Positions 1 through 10,989 are shown, counted from the stretch's first letter. The stretch: 64,000 nucleotides of DNA from Mesostigma viride (GCA_009746045.1 RPFO01000080.1:974920-1038919); one strand, 5' to 3'. Notes: generated by a model not told the origin, from the sequence alone. Numbers and translations are program-made.

Positions 1-2238
1 AGACGCTCGCAAGATCGAGATCGCACCTCCCGTGATGCAGCAACCGGGATCTGACCAAGTGCCGTTCACTCACACGTATTCGTCCGAAAAAATCAAGCCA
101 TTCAGCTGGGATGCGCTATTTGGGGGACCGCATAAGAGCACCTTCCTCGTCCAGTCCAACTGCGGGACAGGTAAATCTGAGAGGATTCGTGAACTCGTCA
201 ACGAGGCGGTGAGGAGGGATCCAGGTATTCGCGTGTGCTGCATCGTTGCCAACATTAGCCTATCAAAGGAGGAGGATCGCAACTACAAGTCTCTGGGCGA
301 GGGTGGGAGGACAATTGTATGGGAAGGCAACGCGTTCCATCTCCTGTACAGTGACCCAAATTTTCGTCACTATCTCAGCGGCTCAAAGGGGATGATTTCT
401 GACGACAGGGTGTTGATAGTCCTGAACAGCATCTTGCGCCTCACGGACCAACCGTTCGACCTCCTCATCCTGGACGAAATTTACAACACCCTCACTGCCC
501 TTTCACAGCGCTACGTGGAGAACCGTCGCGAGGTGTTGAGAAAATTCGTCAGGCTCATCGAAACGTCCAAGGTCGTGATCGCGCTAGACGCTACTGTTAC
601 TCGAAAGGTCTACGATTTCATAGCGGCCTATCGCGCGGCGGACACTATGGAGGTGGATTGCAACACCTTCAGGCGCCCTACCAACAGGACTCTGCGATGG
701 GTGGACGTGACCTCAGAGAAGAACTGGCGAAAGGTCTGCGTGGACCGCTTTGTCGCTGAGTGTGAGAGGAGGATAGAGGCCGGAGAGAGGATTTTCTGCC
801 CAATGTCTGGCAAAAAAGAGGCCGCCATGGCGTATGAGGCACTCAAACCCTTCATCGACAAGCGCAAGAACGGGCGTCTCTACACTAGTCTGACGAGCAA
901 GGAGGATCTGGAGGTTGGCGCGAATGCTGCGTGGGCTGACTTGGACTTTTTGATCTTCAGCCCCACGATCACGGTTGGAGTCAGCTACACGGAGCACACG
1001 TTCGACAGCATGGTGGGACTCTTCATCAACGGGGACTACTACGCGAGCTACACGACAACCCTCCAGCAAATTTTCAGGGTGCGCCACTTAGTCAAGGGAG
1101 AGATGGTCATCTTCTATCGAGACACGACTTCGCTTCTTGACAGGCCTCCAACGGACTACGGTACGATCGTCGAGAACATGATCGCGGGGGACACTGCGCT
1201 CATCCAGCTGCTGTTCGACAACGCCGACGTAGTCTGCGACTGGAGCGCGGACAAGTCGCGTATCTATGACAGAAATTGCCCCAAGTTCCGTCTCTTCTGC
1301 CGGAACCAGCAAGATCTCGCGGTGTCGAGGTCCCACTACAAGGGAAATCTCATCAAGATACTGACGGAGGACTACGGCGTGGAGGTGTCGGCAGTGGAGG
1401 AGTTGGGGGACATCGACGCCCCCCGCTTCCGGTACTAGAAGATCCAGACAAGGACAGGGAGGTGGTGCTTCTGAGCGAGGAGGAGTACAAGGATCTAGAG
1501 GGGAGAATCGGCGGCACGGTTCCACTTTCACCGTACGAAATGCGTCTGAAGGCGGTGTACGAACTGGTTCACCGGTTGTACATGATTCCGTATGATCTCA
1601 TCGACGACGAGCTCCCTCAAATTCTGGACAAGGAGATGGGGAGGAAGGCGTACGCTGGCATTCGGCAATATTCGAAGTTGACGGGACTAGGAACCAAGGA
1701 GCATTTCAGAGACAATCTGTTGATTCTGCAGAAGTCAGAGTCCTTGTTTGATTTGAAGGCGTATTCTCGTTTTGGACTAGCACAGTCTCTGGCCATTACG
1801 CTCAAGCTACTAGAAGGGACGCCTATCATCGACTTCATCACGACGGCTGATCCGTCCAATCTCACAATGAAGTTGACGCGCGACGAGACGATTGCACTAG
1901 GGAATAAAATTGATAGCGAAATTGCCGACAAGGCCTGGTTCATGCGCTCAACATTTGGATACCGGCGGAGGGCAGGCGAGGCTGGTAGTTTGTCTTTTGC
2001 GCAATGCAGCGGTCTCATCAACAGCTTGTTGAACCCGACTCTAGGAATTTATGCCAAGGGGGCGAAGGGCAATAGCCGTGGCGGTGGTTGCTTGGAAATT
2101 TCGAAGGCGGACATGCATGCGTTTCTTGATAGGTATAAACCCTCGTGGTGGGGCGATGAGAAGGATTATTCGATCACGTCGTTGTCTGGCCTGTCGATGG
2201 ATGAAATCGCTCCTTTCCTGCAGGGAGCGGATAAGTAG
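1..2238 (+). CDS. Origin-binding-protein-type SF2 helicase, 5' end outside window, one frameshift
   Basis: The reading frame is open from the window edge, so the ATG at 35 is probably internal. A Walker A motif (NCGTGKS, 158-178), a DE-box (ILDEIYN, about 464-484) and a late helicase motif (QQIFRVRH, about 1064-1087) resemble the herpesvirus UL9 / Herpes_ori_bp superfamily-2 fold. In giant viruses this fold occurs alone or as the C-terminal half of primase-helicases, which would act in viral DNA replication. The frame stops at 1436-1438 (TAG), but the next frame continues without pause to 2238 and its sequence looks like the natural C-terminus. The frames would rejoin with one extra C in the C6 run at 1419-1424. 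This could be a decay mutation or a homopolymer sequencing error. Family call fairly sure; exact role inferred. Confidence 0.75.
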
Positions 2239-2405
2239 TTTTAATATTAAAGCCTGTTTTTCTGCCATGCATTTCTTTGTAAAAACGGTTTACAACCTCC
2301 AAGACGTCGCGCTCACTGTCTCCTCGTCTTCGAGTAGACGTCGATCCGGTTCCGGTCACACCCCGCCGCGCGGCCCTCGCCGGCTCCCTCACCCTGCGAG
2401 GACAT

Positions 2406-2890
2406 GGCGAAAAATTGGGCGGTCTTTTCTTAAGAGTAAGTACGTGCAATTTTTCGCCACATCCAACAACCCACGCCACCTCAGCGCCGGCCAGTGGGGG
2501 GGTGGCGAAAAATTGTCCGTTCTTTCTCTTAAGAGTAACTAAGGACAATTTTTCGCCATCACTCTCGCACCTTGACAAAACACCTCCCATGACCCGCGCC
2601 AAGGGGTGGCGGGTGGCGAAAAATTGTCCGTTCTTTCTCTTAAGAGTAACTAAGGACAATTTTTCGCCATCACTCTCACACCTTGACAAAACACCTCCCA
2701 TGACCCGCGCCAAGGGGTGGCGGGTGGCGAAAAATTGTCCGTTCTTTCTCTTAAGAGTAACTAAGGACAATTTTTCGCCATCACTCTCACACCTTGACAA
2801 AACACCTCCCATGACCCGCGCCAAGGGGTGGCGGGTGGCGAAAAATTGTCCGTTCTTTCTCTTAAGAGTAACTAAGGACAATTTTTCGCC
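2406..2890. repeat. 111-bp tandem repeat with an embedded hairpin
   Basis: Full units start at 2504, 2615, 2726 and 2837, giving an exact 111-bp period. A diverged half-unit lies at 2406-2459. Each unit has a perfect 15-bp inverted repeat (GGCGAAAAATTGTCC ... GGACAATTTTTCGCC) around a loop that contains the palindrome CTCTTAAGAG. The array begins about 170 bp after the helicase stop codon. Because 111 is divisible by three, long repetitive ORFs cross it on both strands; I treat these as by-products. Role unknown: candidates are a viral origin or terminal repeat, or a satellite at the virus-host junction. Confidence 0.9.
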
Positions 2891-3008
2891 ATCCTTGTCA
2901 CACCCCAAACACACCATCACAACTGCCGGGGTGGTGACAGATGCCAGCCTAAATATCACAACCTGGTGAGCAGTGGTGGCAGGGGGGCACTTCTGTTTTT
3001 GCAAGTGG

Positions 3009-3037
3009 TTTAGGGTTTTAGGGTTTAGGGCTTAGGG
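3009..3037 (+). repeat. Short telomere-like TTTAGGG tract
   Basis: Four consecutive units read TTTAGGG, TTTTAGGG, TTTAGGG and a variant CTTAGGG. The first and third match the plant/green-algal telomere type. The tract is internal and lies between the 111-bp hairpin array and retrotransposon remains. It could mark a healed break, a subtelomeric origin or an old insertion junction. It is short, so chance or microsatellite origin is not excluded. Confidence 0.7.
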
Positions 3038-3161
3038 TGAGACCCATCCTAGGCCGCGGTCACTATAGGGTCACTATAGGGGTGGCAGATGCCAGCATAA
3101 GGGTGGTGCACTTCTCCTAGTCGCGATGACGGAATGATGACGGAATGATGATGGAAGCTAC

Positions 3162-3353
3162 TTAATTAATTAATTAATTAGACTCGTGCTCCCGTTGGGG
3201 AGTCACGGAGCATTAACCCCGATGGATGGATGGATGGGTGCAAACATTCCTACCGGTCTAATCTATCTACATTGGCTACATACTACATCTACCTAACAGC
3301 ATTCTAATAACTACAACATCTATCTAGGCAGCCGCACGCTGCCCGAGGGGGAG
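3162..3353 (-). repeat. LINE 3' UTR with (TTAA)n tail
   Basis: Downstream of the RT fragment on the minus strand is a short UTR ending in CGGGAGCACGAG and then a run of TTAATTAA (3162-3180). The same end, in plus orientation, closes the insertion at 18657-18962. The shared terminus shows that this retrotransposon family ends in a TTAA microsatellite rather than poly(A). Confidence 0.75.
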
Positions 3354-4372
3354 CTATCTGGCGTGCCTCCCGCGGGACTGCACACGCGGGCGCTTCCCCA
3401 CTGGGGGGGGCTCATTGTCCTCTATGACCTGGGCCCACTTGGCCTTGTCCATCATCTTCTTCCAAATCACGGAGAGGCCGAGGCCCCCCATGTCCTCTAC
3501 TAGCTGTTCCTTGAAGGTGCGGGCCTTGCGGCGTCTAACATCACTAGGCCCAGCCCACGTCAGGAGGTGCCGGCCAGGCTGGGCTGGTCGCAGTCCTGCG
3601 GGGGGCCACGTGAGGTGTCTACCTGGTTGGTGCGAGCTAGGTGCCCTACAAGCTGCAGGCGGCGTTGCTTAATGGTGCTGGTGATATAGGGCATGCCCTG
3701 GTACAGGTCCTCATTGCGGACATGAGCAGCATATCCTACTCTGAAAATGGAACGCAGCATGCTGGTGACCGCGCCGTCCAGCTTGCGGGCCAGGTCGGCG
3801 GTGAGGGTCCACGTCTCGGCGCCATACGTGAGAACAGGAAGGACGAGGACCTTGAACAGGTCCTGTTTCTCGATCTTGCCCAGGGGCTTGCGCCACAGGG
3901 CCCGGTACTGACGTAAAGCGTGCCAGGCGAGGGAGATGCGATGGTCCACATCAACCTCGCAGCTGGGGAGCAGGCTGCCCAGCAGCTTAACGCGGTCCCG
4001 ATACAGGACTCGAGAGCCGTCTAGGAGATAGAGGGGCGGCGGTGAGTTGGTGAGCCCAACCGCCAGGGCCTCTGTCTTCTTGCTGACCTCAAGCCCCACT
4101 GCACGGACCTCGAGAGCCAGGCAGTCAAGCCATGTCTGCACGTGCTCAGTGTCCTCGAAGAGGGTGGTGTCGTCTGCATAAATGATGTCTGCTAGCCGAA
4201 TCTCCGTGTCCGCACCGCCATGCCAGAATTTGTTAGCAACCTGCACTCCTGGTTCCCTGCCCACGATGCGGGCAAATCGCTTGCGCGCCTGAATCATTAC
4301 GTATTCGACAACAATAATGATTAGGTAGGGCGACAGCACGCAGCCCTGCCACACACCCTTCTGTAAAGGGCA
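3354..4372 (-). pseudogene. LINE-type reverse transcriptase fragment, 5'-truncated, frameshifted
   Basis: The minus frame carries RT motif B (GVWQGCVLSP, near 4365-4330), the catalytic YADD box, and the thumb/connection region typical of non-LTR retrotransposons. The main frame stops at 3560. The adjoining frame then continues to a TAG at 3354-3356 with a tail rich in Trp, Lys and Arg (including WKKMMDKAKW) like the C-termini of algal LINE proteins, so a single frameshift near 3560 separates the two parts. Endonuclease and N-terminal RT motifs are missing. This is a dead copy. Confidence 0.85.
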
Positions 4373-4690
4373 TGGGGGCGTGGATGAAATAGGATAGCCG
4401 GATGGATATGGAGCTAACTATCTAAGACCTAGGTACAGGGTCAGTTGTGGGCACCACGGCCCGTTCGAATCACTGTACGTGAATGCCAAACGTGGTCACA
4501 CGCGGAGCCCCCACTGGCTTGGGGGTGGTCTCCATTCACTACCTGCCATGCACCAATCCTTGCGAACCAGCTGCCGTGCGCTAGATTACAGACATGCCAA
4601 GGGGCTGCCCTGGCGTGAGCCCATTGCGATGTGGGTGGCACATTAGTTGAATAAGAAGTAGCCTCACCACTACTTCTCTGTATAATATGG

Positions 4691-5003
4691 ATAATTAATT
4701 AAGAAGTGCACCTGCACCACTATGTGTTCCAGCATGCAGCTAAGGTGCGGACATAGGGTGGAAGATCGTCATGGCTAAACAATGGCGAGGGCATGGCATC
4801 TCAGCAGAGAGCAACTCTCTGCATGGGCAAAGCATGACCGACTAACTTATGCTATGCGTCATCTGGTGTGGAGCCCCTCATAGGCACACAGGTACATGGC
4901 TGAATAATGCTCAGTCATCAGCTGGTATGGGGCCCATCATATGCATACATGTACAAGGCCACGTTGGCTAAGCCTTACTATTCTATGTACACTGCTACTG
5001 CTG
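4691..5003 (-). mobile_element. Truncated retroelement 3' end, same family as the 14.0-16.0 kb element
   Basis: The reverse complement aligns by eye with the 3' UTR of the element ending at 15997: AGTAAGGCTTAGCC, the inverted AGAGAG...CTCTCT segment followed by GCCATGCCCT, and the GATCTTCC block occur in the same order. It ends in a short TTAATTAATTA tail at 4691-4701. No coding sequence is left, so this is a severely 5'-truncated copy. Confidence 0.7.
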
Positions 5004-5072
5004 TAGTCCCCTAGGCTGGGGATGCTGAGGGTGCTGTGGCAGCGGAGGTCGCTTGCCAGGGCTTGTGGCCGA

Positions 5073-5445
5073 TTAGTCCGTTAATGGCAAGGATGTTAGC
5101 GGAAAGCAGCTGCAAGTGGCTTTGCGCAACACACGAAGCGCAGCATCCGGTCTTTCCGCGTTCTCTGGCCATGTCTTGTGTGTCAGCAAAAGATTGTCCG
5201 CATACGCGAAATCCCCTTTCTCCCAGGACATATTGAATGAATGCGCCAACAGGGCCGAGTCGAGCTCGTTCTGAAAGCTTTTGCTTTCCGCGGCGTCAAA
5301 CATCCGTCCATCTGGCTTATCCATGTCAATGCCAAACGCCACAAAACTATGAACATTTACAACTGGCTCATTCGTAATGGGATGCTCAATGATGAGAGGG
5401 AAGACTGCCTTCAGCCGTTCAAACGTCGTTGAGCGCCACCAAATT
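5073..5445 (-). CDS. Candidate terminal exon of a TauD/TfdA-like dioxygenase
   Basis: On the minus strand a likely 3' splice site (TGATGGCAG at 5454-5446) opens an exon ending at 5073. It contains an HPITNEPVVNVH segment and the pattern W-x2-GD-x4-DN-x3-TH, which resemble the C-terminal half of the TauD/TfdA 2-oxoglutarate dioxygenases (HP-x-TG and GD-x3-DN-x3-H). The upstream part of the open frame (5446-5555) looks intronic. The exon at 7090-7208 on the same strand may belong to the same host gene. A decayed fragment is possible. Confidence 0.5.
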
Positions 5446-6460
5446 CTGCCATCACAAACAAGTAACAATGGCCAGCAGTTATAGACAAAGATTTGCATTA
5501 TTGATATATGCAAGACCTGGTATGAGACTTGTTGACCGCCACCAGATCCTGCCAATCACAGGCACAACGAGTGGCAAGCACTTCCAGAGATAAGAAGGCA
5601 CCTATGGTCAGACTGCCAGTGTACCATCCTCAACCAGGTTTACTTTGCTGAAAGATTCACTTGCAATACCTGTCCTACCACCGATGAGACATGCAGCTAT
5701 GCATCCTAGGCAGGTAGCGATGAACAGATGGTCAAGAAGAGATATAAAGAGACACATGGCCAAGGCTGCCTAGGTCCTGGATACCCATCTATCATGCTGA
5801 ATCAAGGCCATGAACAGAGCTTGGTTGTTCGAGGATAGTTTATCTAGAGCATGGGGGAGCAAAAGGGCTAACTAATTAGTAAAAACTAAGTCATGCGACA
5901 TGTCCAGCCAAATACCCATTCCCACGGTTCTCATAGAGTGGGCGATCAAGTAAACATATATAGTAGTTCTATTTAGGTACCCCCTTCCCATACTAGAAAT
6001 GAGAAGGGGGACAACCAGATAATCAGTCATGCTGTTTGTTACTCTAACTGGAGAGGACAAGCCACTAGGTCTCGACACTCTACAGCCCTGACATCGTGCG
6101 AGTGACGAGTCCATGCTCCTCTACACACCTAATACACTATGATATATTCGAGTCTACTAGTCCACGCGTCGAGTCCACTGAACTAAGTCTCAATACTCTT
6201 ACAGCCCTGGCATCTTGCAAATCCATGCTCCTCGTAACAACTACAACAAGACTCTTCCCGGACACACGAGCAACCAGTAAGTCTCATTGCAAGCGCATGT
6301 CCATCAAATCTTCTACACGTGAAGTCCCTTTTTCAACGGCTTCCCATACAAACCTCAAACACTCTCCAAACCACGAAGACTTTCTGCATCTTGATCGACC
6401 AAGTTCATTACTGCATATATTGCTACCCTTTTATTCAGATAAGAGTGAGCTTTTACTTTA
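5446..6460. other. Intergenic or intronic host DNA
   Basis: No convincing gene. Two related segments of about 30 bp (near 5439 and 5534, GCGCCACCAAATTCTGCC-like) look like a small local duplication around the splice acceptor of the preceding exon. The remainder is AT-balanced unique sequence compatible with a long intron. Confidence 0.5.
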
Positions 6461-7125
6461 CAGGCTCTTCCTGGTACCGGAAAGATCCACTACTAGGTCT
6501 GATTAGCCGATGGGACTGGTTCAAAACTTATTTGACGATAGTTGGGCATCTCCTTCGGCAACGTCTTACTAATGCAGACAAGAACGATCACAAGCTCTTA
6601 ATAACCTTAGAACCTGGCTCACCTCTCCCGATCCCCGAGATTGTTCACCTCTGACAGGCTCACACTTCCACGTAAATTCCTTTCTAGGTCAAAAACTCGA
6701 AGTAACATTCACAAAAGGCTCACCTCGTCCAATACCTGAGCTCCTCCTTTGACAGGCTCAAACAAATACAGACAACAAGTGCTATCTTTTGATTAGCACC
6801 AAGGTGCTAATCAAAAGGCTCACCTCTTCCAATACCCGGGCATGTTCTCCTTCCACAGGCTCTAACAAATGCAGGCAAGAACAGCTACTAGATCTCGATC
6901 GTTTACCATAGGACTGGCTCGCCTTTTCCAATTGTTGAGCTTCTCCATGGACAGGCTCTTACTAATACAGAGGTTTTGATAAGCACAGGACGGGCTAACC
7001 TCTTCCAATACTCGAGCTTCTCATTCGATAGGCTCTTACTAACAGAGACAAGAATGACTAGGTCTTTAATTAGCACAGGATGGGCTCACCTTCTCCAATA
7101 CTCCAGCTTCTCCGTTGACAGGCTC
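6461..7125 (-). repeat. Degenerate tandem array of an exon-end / 5' splice-site segment
   Basis: About eight copies, spaced roughly 80-105 bp apart, have recognisable cores near 6461, 6560, 6651, 6752, 6855, 6949, 7030 and 7117. Read on the minus strand each core resembles the end of the exon at 7090-7208 (AAGAGCCTGTC...GAGAAGCTGGAGTATTGGA) followed by a splice-donor-like AAGGTGAGCC or a decayed version. The array therefore duplicates an exon-intron boundary many times. Confidence 0.65.
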
Positions 7126-7208
7126 TTCATCACCTCGCGCACGACACTCAGCCCGGTGGCCCCATGTGGTTTAGCCGCCACCACGTCGAATATGCCGTGA
7201 GTACATAA
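7090..7208 (-). CDS. Candidate internal exon (TauD-like host gene)
   Basis: The minus-strand segment is bounded by an acceptor (GGCATCCAG at 7217-7209) and a near-consensus donor (GAAG|GTGAGC at 7090/7089). It encodes 39 codons including GIFDVVAAKPHGATGLS and a Leu/Glu-rich end. In TauD proteins a comparable 'P...G.T.L.D...V...L' stretch precedes the second half of the jelly roll, fitting the exon at 5073-5445 downstream. The assignment to that family is an inference. Confidence 0.45.
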
Positions 7209-8154
7209 CTGGATGCCACACAAATAAAAGCATCCAGTATTGATAACCCCTGGTAAGGTAAAACCCCAGGACAGCAGGTCAGTGGGCTTGACTAGAAACA
7301 GTTCAATCAAAGCCTTTTCAACACACAAGTTTGATAGCAGTGTAAAGATAAGAGCTTCATATCAAATAGAGTTTAACATTAATAAATAGTATGCAACGTG
7401 CCCTTTCCAGAGGGCGCATGTGTCACACGATGATGGGGAGAATTGGTACAGTCCTTGCACTTTGGACATGTACTGGTACAACAGATCCTGTGGCGCGGAG
7501 GACACAAGCCCAATCTGCGAACCACTTGTCAGCAAAACCACACCCTACGCCGACGTTAGTGGGCATGACTAGCTGGCTCGCAGTCACTAGACGTGTTTAC
7601 AGTCACAGCTTACTCAACCTTGGGGGCGACCCCCCAGCAAGGCACGCTGAGGGCCAGCAGATACTAAGGCAGATAGTGACGATGGTCCAAGATAGTGACC
7701 ATGGTCCAAGGGAGCGATGCCTGACCTGGGATTGGGGGGGCCATCCTGGCATGGAAACTTGGGTCAAACCCTGGCGTGAAAGTTTGAGTTCAAGCCTACT
7801 CGAGAAATGGCTTGCCCTCTTTCTTCTGTTTTTCTTTCCTAATGGTACTCATTTTTCGCATTGCTGGCAGCACAATTGGCCTGCTGCTGGCCTAATGTTA
7901 CAAACTTCCTTGCGCCATGTCACGATGACGAAATTATAGCTTTCTTAGCATGCAGGGGGTGGCACATGAAATGCCCAGTGAATTCCACGCGCCAAAACCG
8001 TGCATCCCTTGACGAATTGAGTGAACCCGCTCACACGGATCCATCCCCCCCCCAAAAAAATAACCAATTCCTGTCTACTTTCATGATTATTACCAGCCAA
8101 AGCAGCTGGCCATGCAACAATGCACGACAGTAAGCTAGCATATCCTTGCACAGT
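7209..8154. other. No recognisable gene
   Basis: Open frames here (for example 7391-7939 plus) have no recognisable motifs and biased composition. I see no splice-bounded exon, RNA gene or repeat worth naming. Confidence 0.5.
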
Positions 8155-8459
8155 CTCCCGCCCCCGCCCCCGCCCCGCCCCGCCCCGCCCCGGCCCCGGC
8201 CCGCCCCGCCCCGCCCCCGCCCGCCCCGCCCCCGCCCCGCCCCGCCCCCCCCGCCCCGCCCCGCCCCGCCCGCCCCCGCCCCCGCCCCCGCCCGCCCCGC
8301 CCCCCCCCGCCCCGGCCCTGGCCCCGCCCCCGCCCGCCCCCGCCCCCGCCCTGCCCACCCACCCCTGGCACCCCACCCCCACCCCACCCCACCCCACCCC
8401 CACCCCCACCCCACCCCCCACCCCCACCCCACCCCCACCCCCACCCCCACCCCCACCCG
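8155..8459. repeat. C-rich simple-sequence tract, (CCCCG)n then (CCCCA)n
   Basis: About 300 bp consists of C runs separated by single G bases, changing to C runs separated by single A bases after about 8365. The opposite strand is able to form G-quadruplexes. All Pro/Arg-rich or Gly-rich ORFs across it are artefacts of the repeat. Confidence 0.95.
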
Positions 8460-8879
8460 CACACTACCACTTGGCACGAAAATTCAAAAGCTTCAAGTAA
8501 ACGGTTATCAGAAATGTGTCTCTCCCCAATATCAATGAGCACTTCTCCCCCATATTGTATATTTCTACATCTCTACTCTCTACTCCAATACTGTAACATT
8601 CAAAGCTATATACTCTGAATCCTGTGTTCTACGTTTTGTGTTCTCGTAATGCAGGCGGGAAATAAAAAGGAGCAAATATAAAGAAAAAGAAGCATACTCG
8701 TCTGTCCAATGGTAGAGCAGAAACCCAGAAAGACCAGGAAGTGAGGAGTCCTATACAGAGCGGAGTGACGCTAAAAGGGAGGCAGGGCGGTGGGGGGGGG
8801 GGGATGGAGAACATGACCATTCAACTCATATTCATGATCTTATAATTTTTCTTCACTAGTGCGACACACCTCTCCGCAG

Positions 8880-8976
8880 GCATCGACGTGCCAGCCTGGA
8901 GAGCCAGGGGATTGAGAATTACAACAACGCGCCCACCGCCAACGCCGTCATGTCCGCCGATAGTACAGGCCCATGA
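8880..8976 (+). CDS. Candidate terminal exon, unknown host gene
   Basis: A pyrimidine-rich acceptor (CACCTCTCCGCAG) precedes a short open stretch ending in TGA at 8974-8976 that encodes ESQGIENYNNAPTANAVMS, a natural-looking coding composition. No family recognised. Only the splice acceptor and codon character support it. Confidence 0.25.
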
Positions 8977-9425
8977 GGAGACAGGCAACAAAAAGGTGGG
9001 TCATATTAGGCAGGAAAAGTGAGTCAGATACAGATCAGCATGGGTCAAACAGACCAACGCGCAGTTCATATGCTGCCAGAGAATTCGGTATGTCTGGTCA
9101 GAAGTTGTCAAATGACAAGTAAATGGGCCCAGCTTATAATTCAGCAGACTGGATGAAAATGATTGCTCAGATTCAGCAATGGGCGTGTCACGATTTCTAT
9201 GGCCCCTTGCGGCAAGAACCACAGCGCACAATCATGAAACTGGCGTGAAAGCATCCTGTAGGTGCCATCCAGGTACAGTAATGTTGGCGAGGTGCTCTTG
9301 GTACAATGTGCGGTATAAAGACGTGATGCATCGTTGTTAAGCATGTGTGGGGTAGCTTCCCTAGCGAGATATGGTGTGGGACAAGCAAGGCACCTTCTGC
9401 AGACAAAGTGGCACCTTCTGAGGAA

Positions 9426-9697
9426 AGTGTGGGGTGGATGCGGGGCACCTTGTGCAGCCAAGTGTGGGGTGGATGCCGGGCACCTTGTGCAGCCAAGTGT
9501 GGGGTGGATGCGGGGCACCTTGTGCAGACAAGTGTGGGGTGGATGCCGGGCACCCTGTGCAGCCAAGTGTGGGGTGGATGCGGGGCACCTTGTGCAGACA
9601 AGTGTGGGTTGGATGCGGGGCACCTTGTGCAGACAAGTGTGGGGTGGATGCGGGGCACCTTGTGCAGACAAGTGTGGGGTGGATGCGGGGCACCTAC
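9426..9697. repeat. 35-bp minisatellite
   Basis: Nearly eight copies of AGTGTGGGGTGGATGCGGGG plus CACCTTGTGCAG(A/C)C(A) with an exact 35-bp period (starts 9426, 9461, 9496 and so on). Variants differ at two or three positions. The period is not divisible by three, so the similar ORFs seen in all six frames are not genes. Confidence 0.95.
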
Positions 9698-9747
9698 AGT
9701 AGATATTTATGGTTCATCGGGTGCCTTCTATATTTTGAATAGGGTAC

Positions 9748-9892
9748 CTTCTGAAGACACGGTATGCATTCCCAGCAGCGGGTGGTTGGAGATAGTGTTG
9801 ACGAAGGGTGCTGACGGCAGGGTGTCGCGCCCCTCGTATTGCCGGCCCAAGGCATAACACATCTCCCCATCAAGGACACAACCAGTGCCCAC
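9748..9892 (-). CDS. Candidate internal exon, unknown host gene
   Basis: On the minus strand, acceptor GGCGCAG (ending 9893) and donor GAAG|GTACCC (9748/9747) bound 48 codons without a stop. The peptide includes GEMCYALGRQYEGRD and FVNTISNHPLLGMH, with composition expected of a real protein and no repeat character. Family not recognised. It could join the other minus-strand exons between 12.3 and 5.0 kb. Confidence 0.4.
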
Positions 9893-10410
9893 CTGCGCCA
9901 CAACAGCGGGGGTGGTATAAATAGGATTTCTGAATCTTCAATCAAATGCTGGTTTTCTTGGGAGCTCAAGTGTCATAATATGATTTATATGAATAGAAAT
10001 GTGGAACCAACCAGTGGCCTCCTGCAGCCCCACAGACTGAAACTACTGCTTGCTACAGAATGAGCGGGAGGCAACTTGTTAGCGAACGATTTGTCCGTGC
10101 ACTCCGGCACCGAAGGACCCAGCGCGATGAAAAGACATCACGGCAGGACAAATAGGAAGATTGAGCTAGCATTATAGGGCAATCGCACCGGCTTGCCTGG
10201 TGCATCACAGATCTCAATCCACTGGCCAATGTCCATTAACAAAGATCTGCCTCCTGCATAGCCGAGCGAAAAGATAGATAGGATCTATCAAGAGACTCGC
10301 CGTCAGAAAAAAAACAAGGAAGGATCGCAACTGTAGGAAGAAATGGACGGACAGAAGTACATCAGAAAAGAAAACAGGATTGTATCAGAAAAGAAAGGCA
10401 CACCAGGAAG

Positions 10411-10647
10411 AATAGGGAAAATAGGGAAGATAGGTAAGATAGGTAAGATAGGTAAGATAGGTAAGATAGGTAAGATAGGTAAGATAGGTAAGATAGGTAA
10501 GATAGGTAAGATAGGTAAGAATAGGGAAGATAGGGAAGATAGAGAAGAATAGGGAAGAATAGGGAAGAATAGGGAAGAATAGGGAAGAATAGGGAAGGAT
10601 AGGGAAGGATAGGGAAGGATAGGGAAGAATAGGGAAGAACAGGGACG
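10411..10647. repeat. Microsatellite (GATAGGTAA)n then (GAATAGGGAA)n
   Basis: A run of 9-bp GATAGGTAA units passes into 10-bp GAATAGGGAA units. The Tyr/Leu/Pro-rich minus-strand ORFs crossing it are products of the repeat. Confidence 0.95.
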
Positions 10648-10799
10648 CTAAGGAACAGTAAGGCCACTGGCATAAAGAGGTTGAAAGGGCAGGCATGGAA
10701 CGCAGGCATAAAAAGGTTTGATAGCACTGGGTCATTGACGTTCAAGCCGTCAGCTACTGAGCGATATCGATGTGTTATGGCATACATGTTTGTTTTTAG

Positions 10800-10931
10800 C
10801 TAAACCGTATAGGTCTCGATGAACGTTAGCCAGCCATAATTTGTAATGTCCACGGCTACACATATCCACCTCCATGCTTCCTGTGGGTGCTCAGGAGCCG
10901 CTGGCTGTCTGCTATCAAGGAGACAAGCTCG
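10800..10931 (-). CDS. Candidate terminal exon, unknown host gene
   Basis: After a possible acceptor (GGTAGACAG, ending 10932) 43 codons run to a TAG at 10802-10800, ending in ICVAVDITNYGWLTFIETYTV-like sequence (partly quoted: VDITNYGWLTF). It is phase-compatible with the exon at 10990-11097 across a 58-bp intron. A competing frame also exists here, so confidence is low. Confidence 0.25.
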   Translation of the reverse strand, partial: RACLLDSRQPAAPEHPQEAWRWICVAVDITNYGWLTFIETYTV

Positions 10932-10989
10932 CTGTCTACCATGTTAGTTGTATGAAAGCATGACAGATACGGCGCAACGTCCGATGTAC

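Noticed and set aside
2174-3004. Long repetitive ORFs on both strands across the 111-bp array
   Set aside because: They exist only because 111 is divisible by three and each unit lacks stops; translation is the repeat itself.
8031-8542. Gly/Arg-rich and Pro/Arg-rich ORFs
   Set aside because: Pure consequence of the C-rich simple sequence; present in several frames and both strands.
9426-9697. Possible CRISPR array
   Set aside because: Units are contiguous 35-bp copies with no unique spacers, in a eukaryotic setting; a minisatellite.
9141-9857. Repeat-containing ORFs in all frames
   Set aside because: A 35-bp period rotates through the frames, giving look-alike ORFs everywhere; no start or promoter context.
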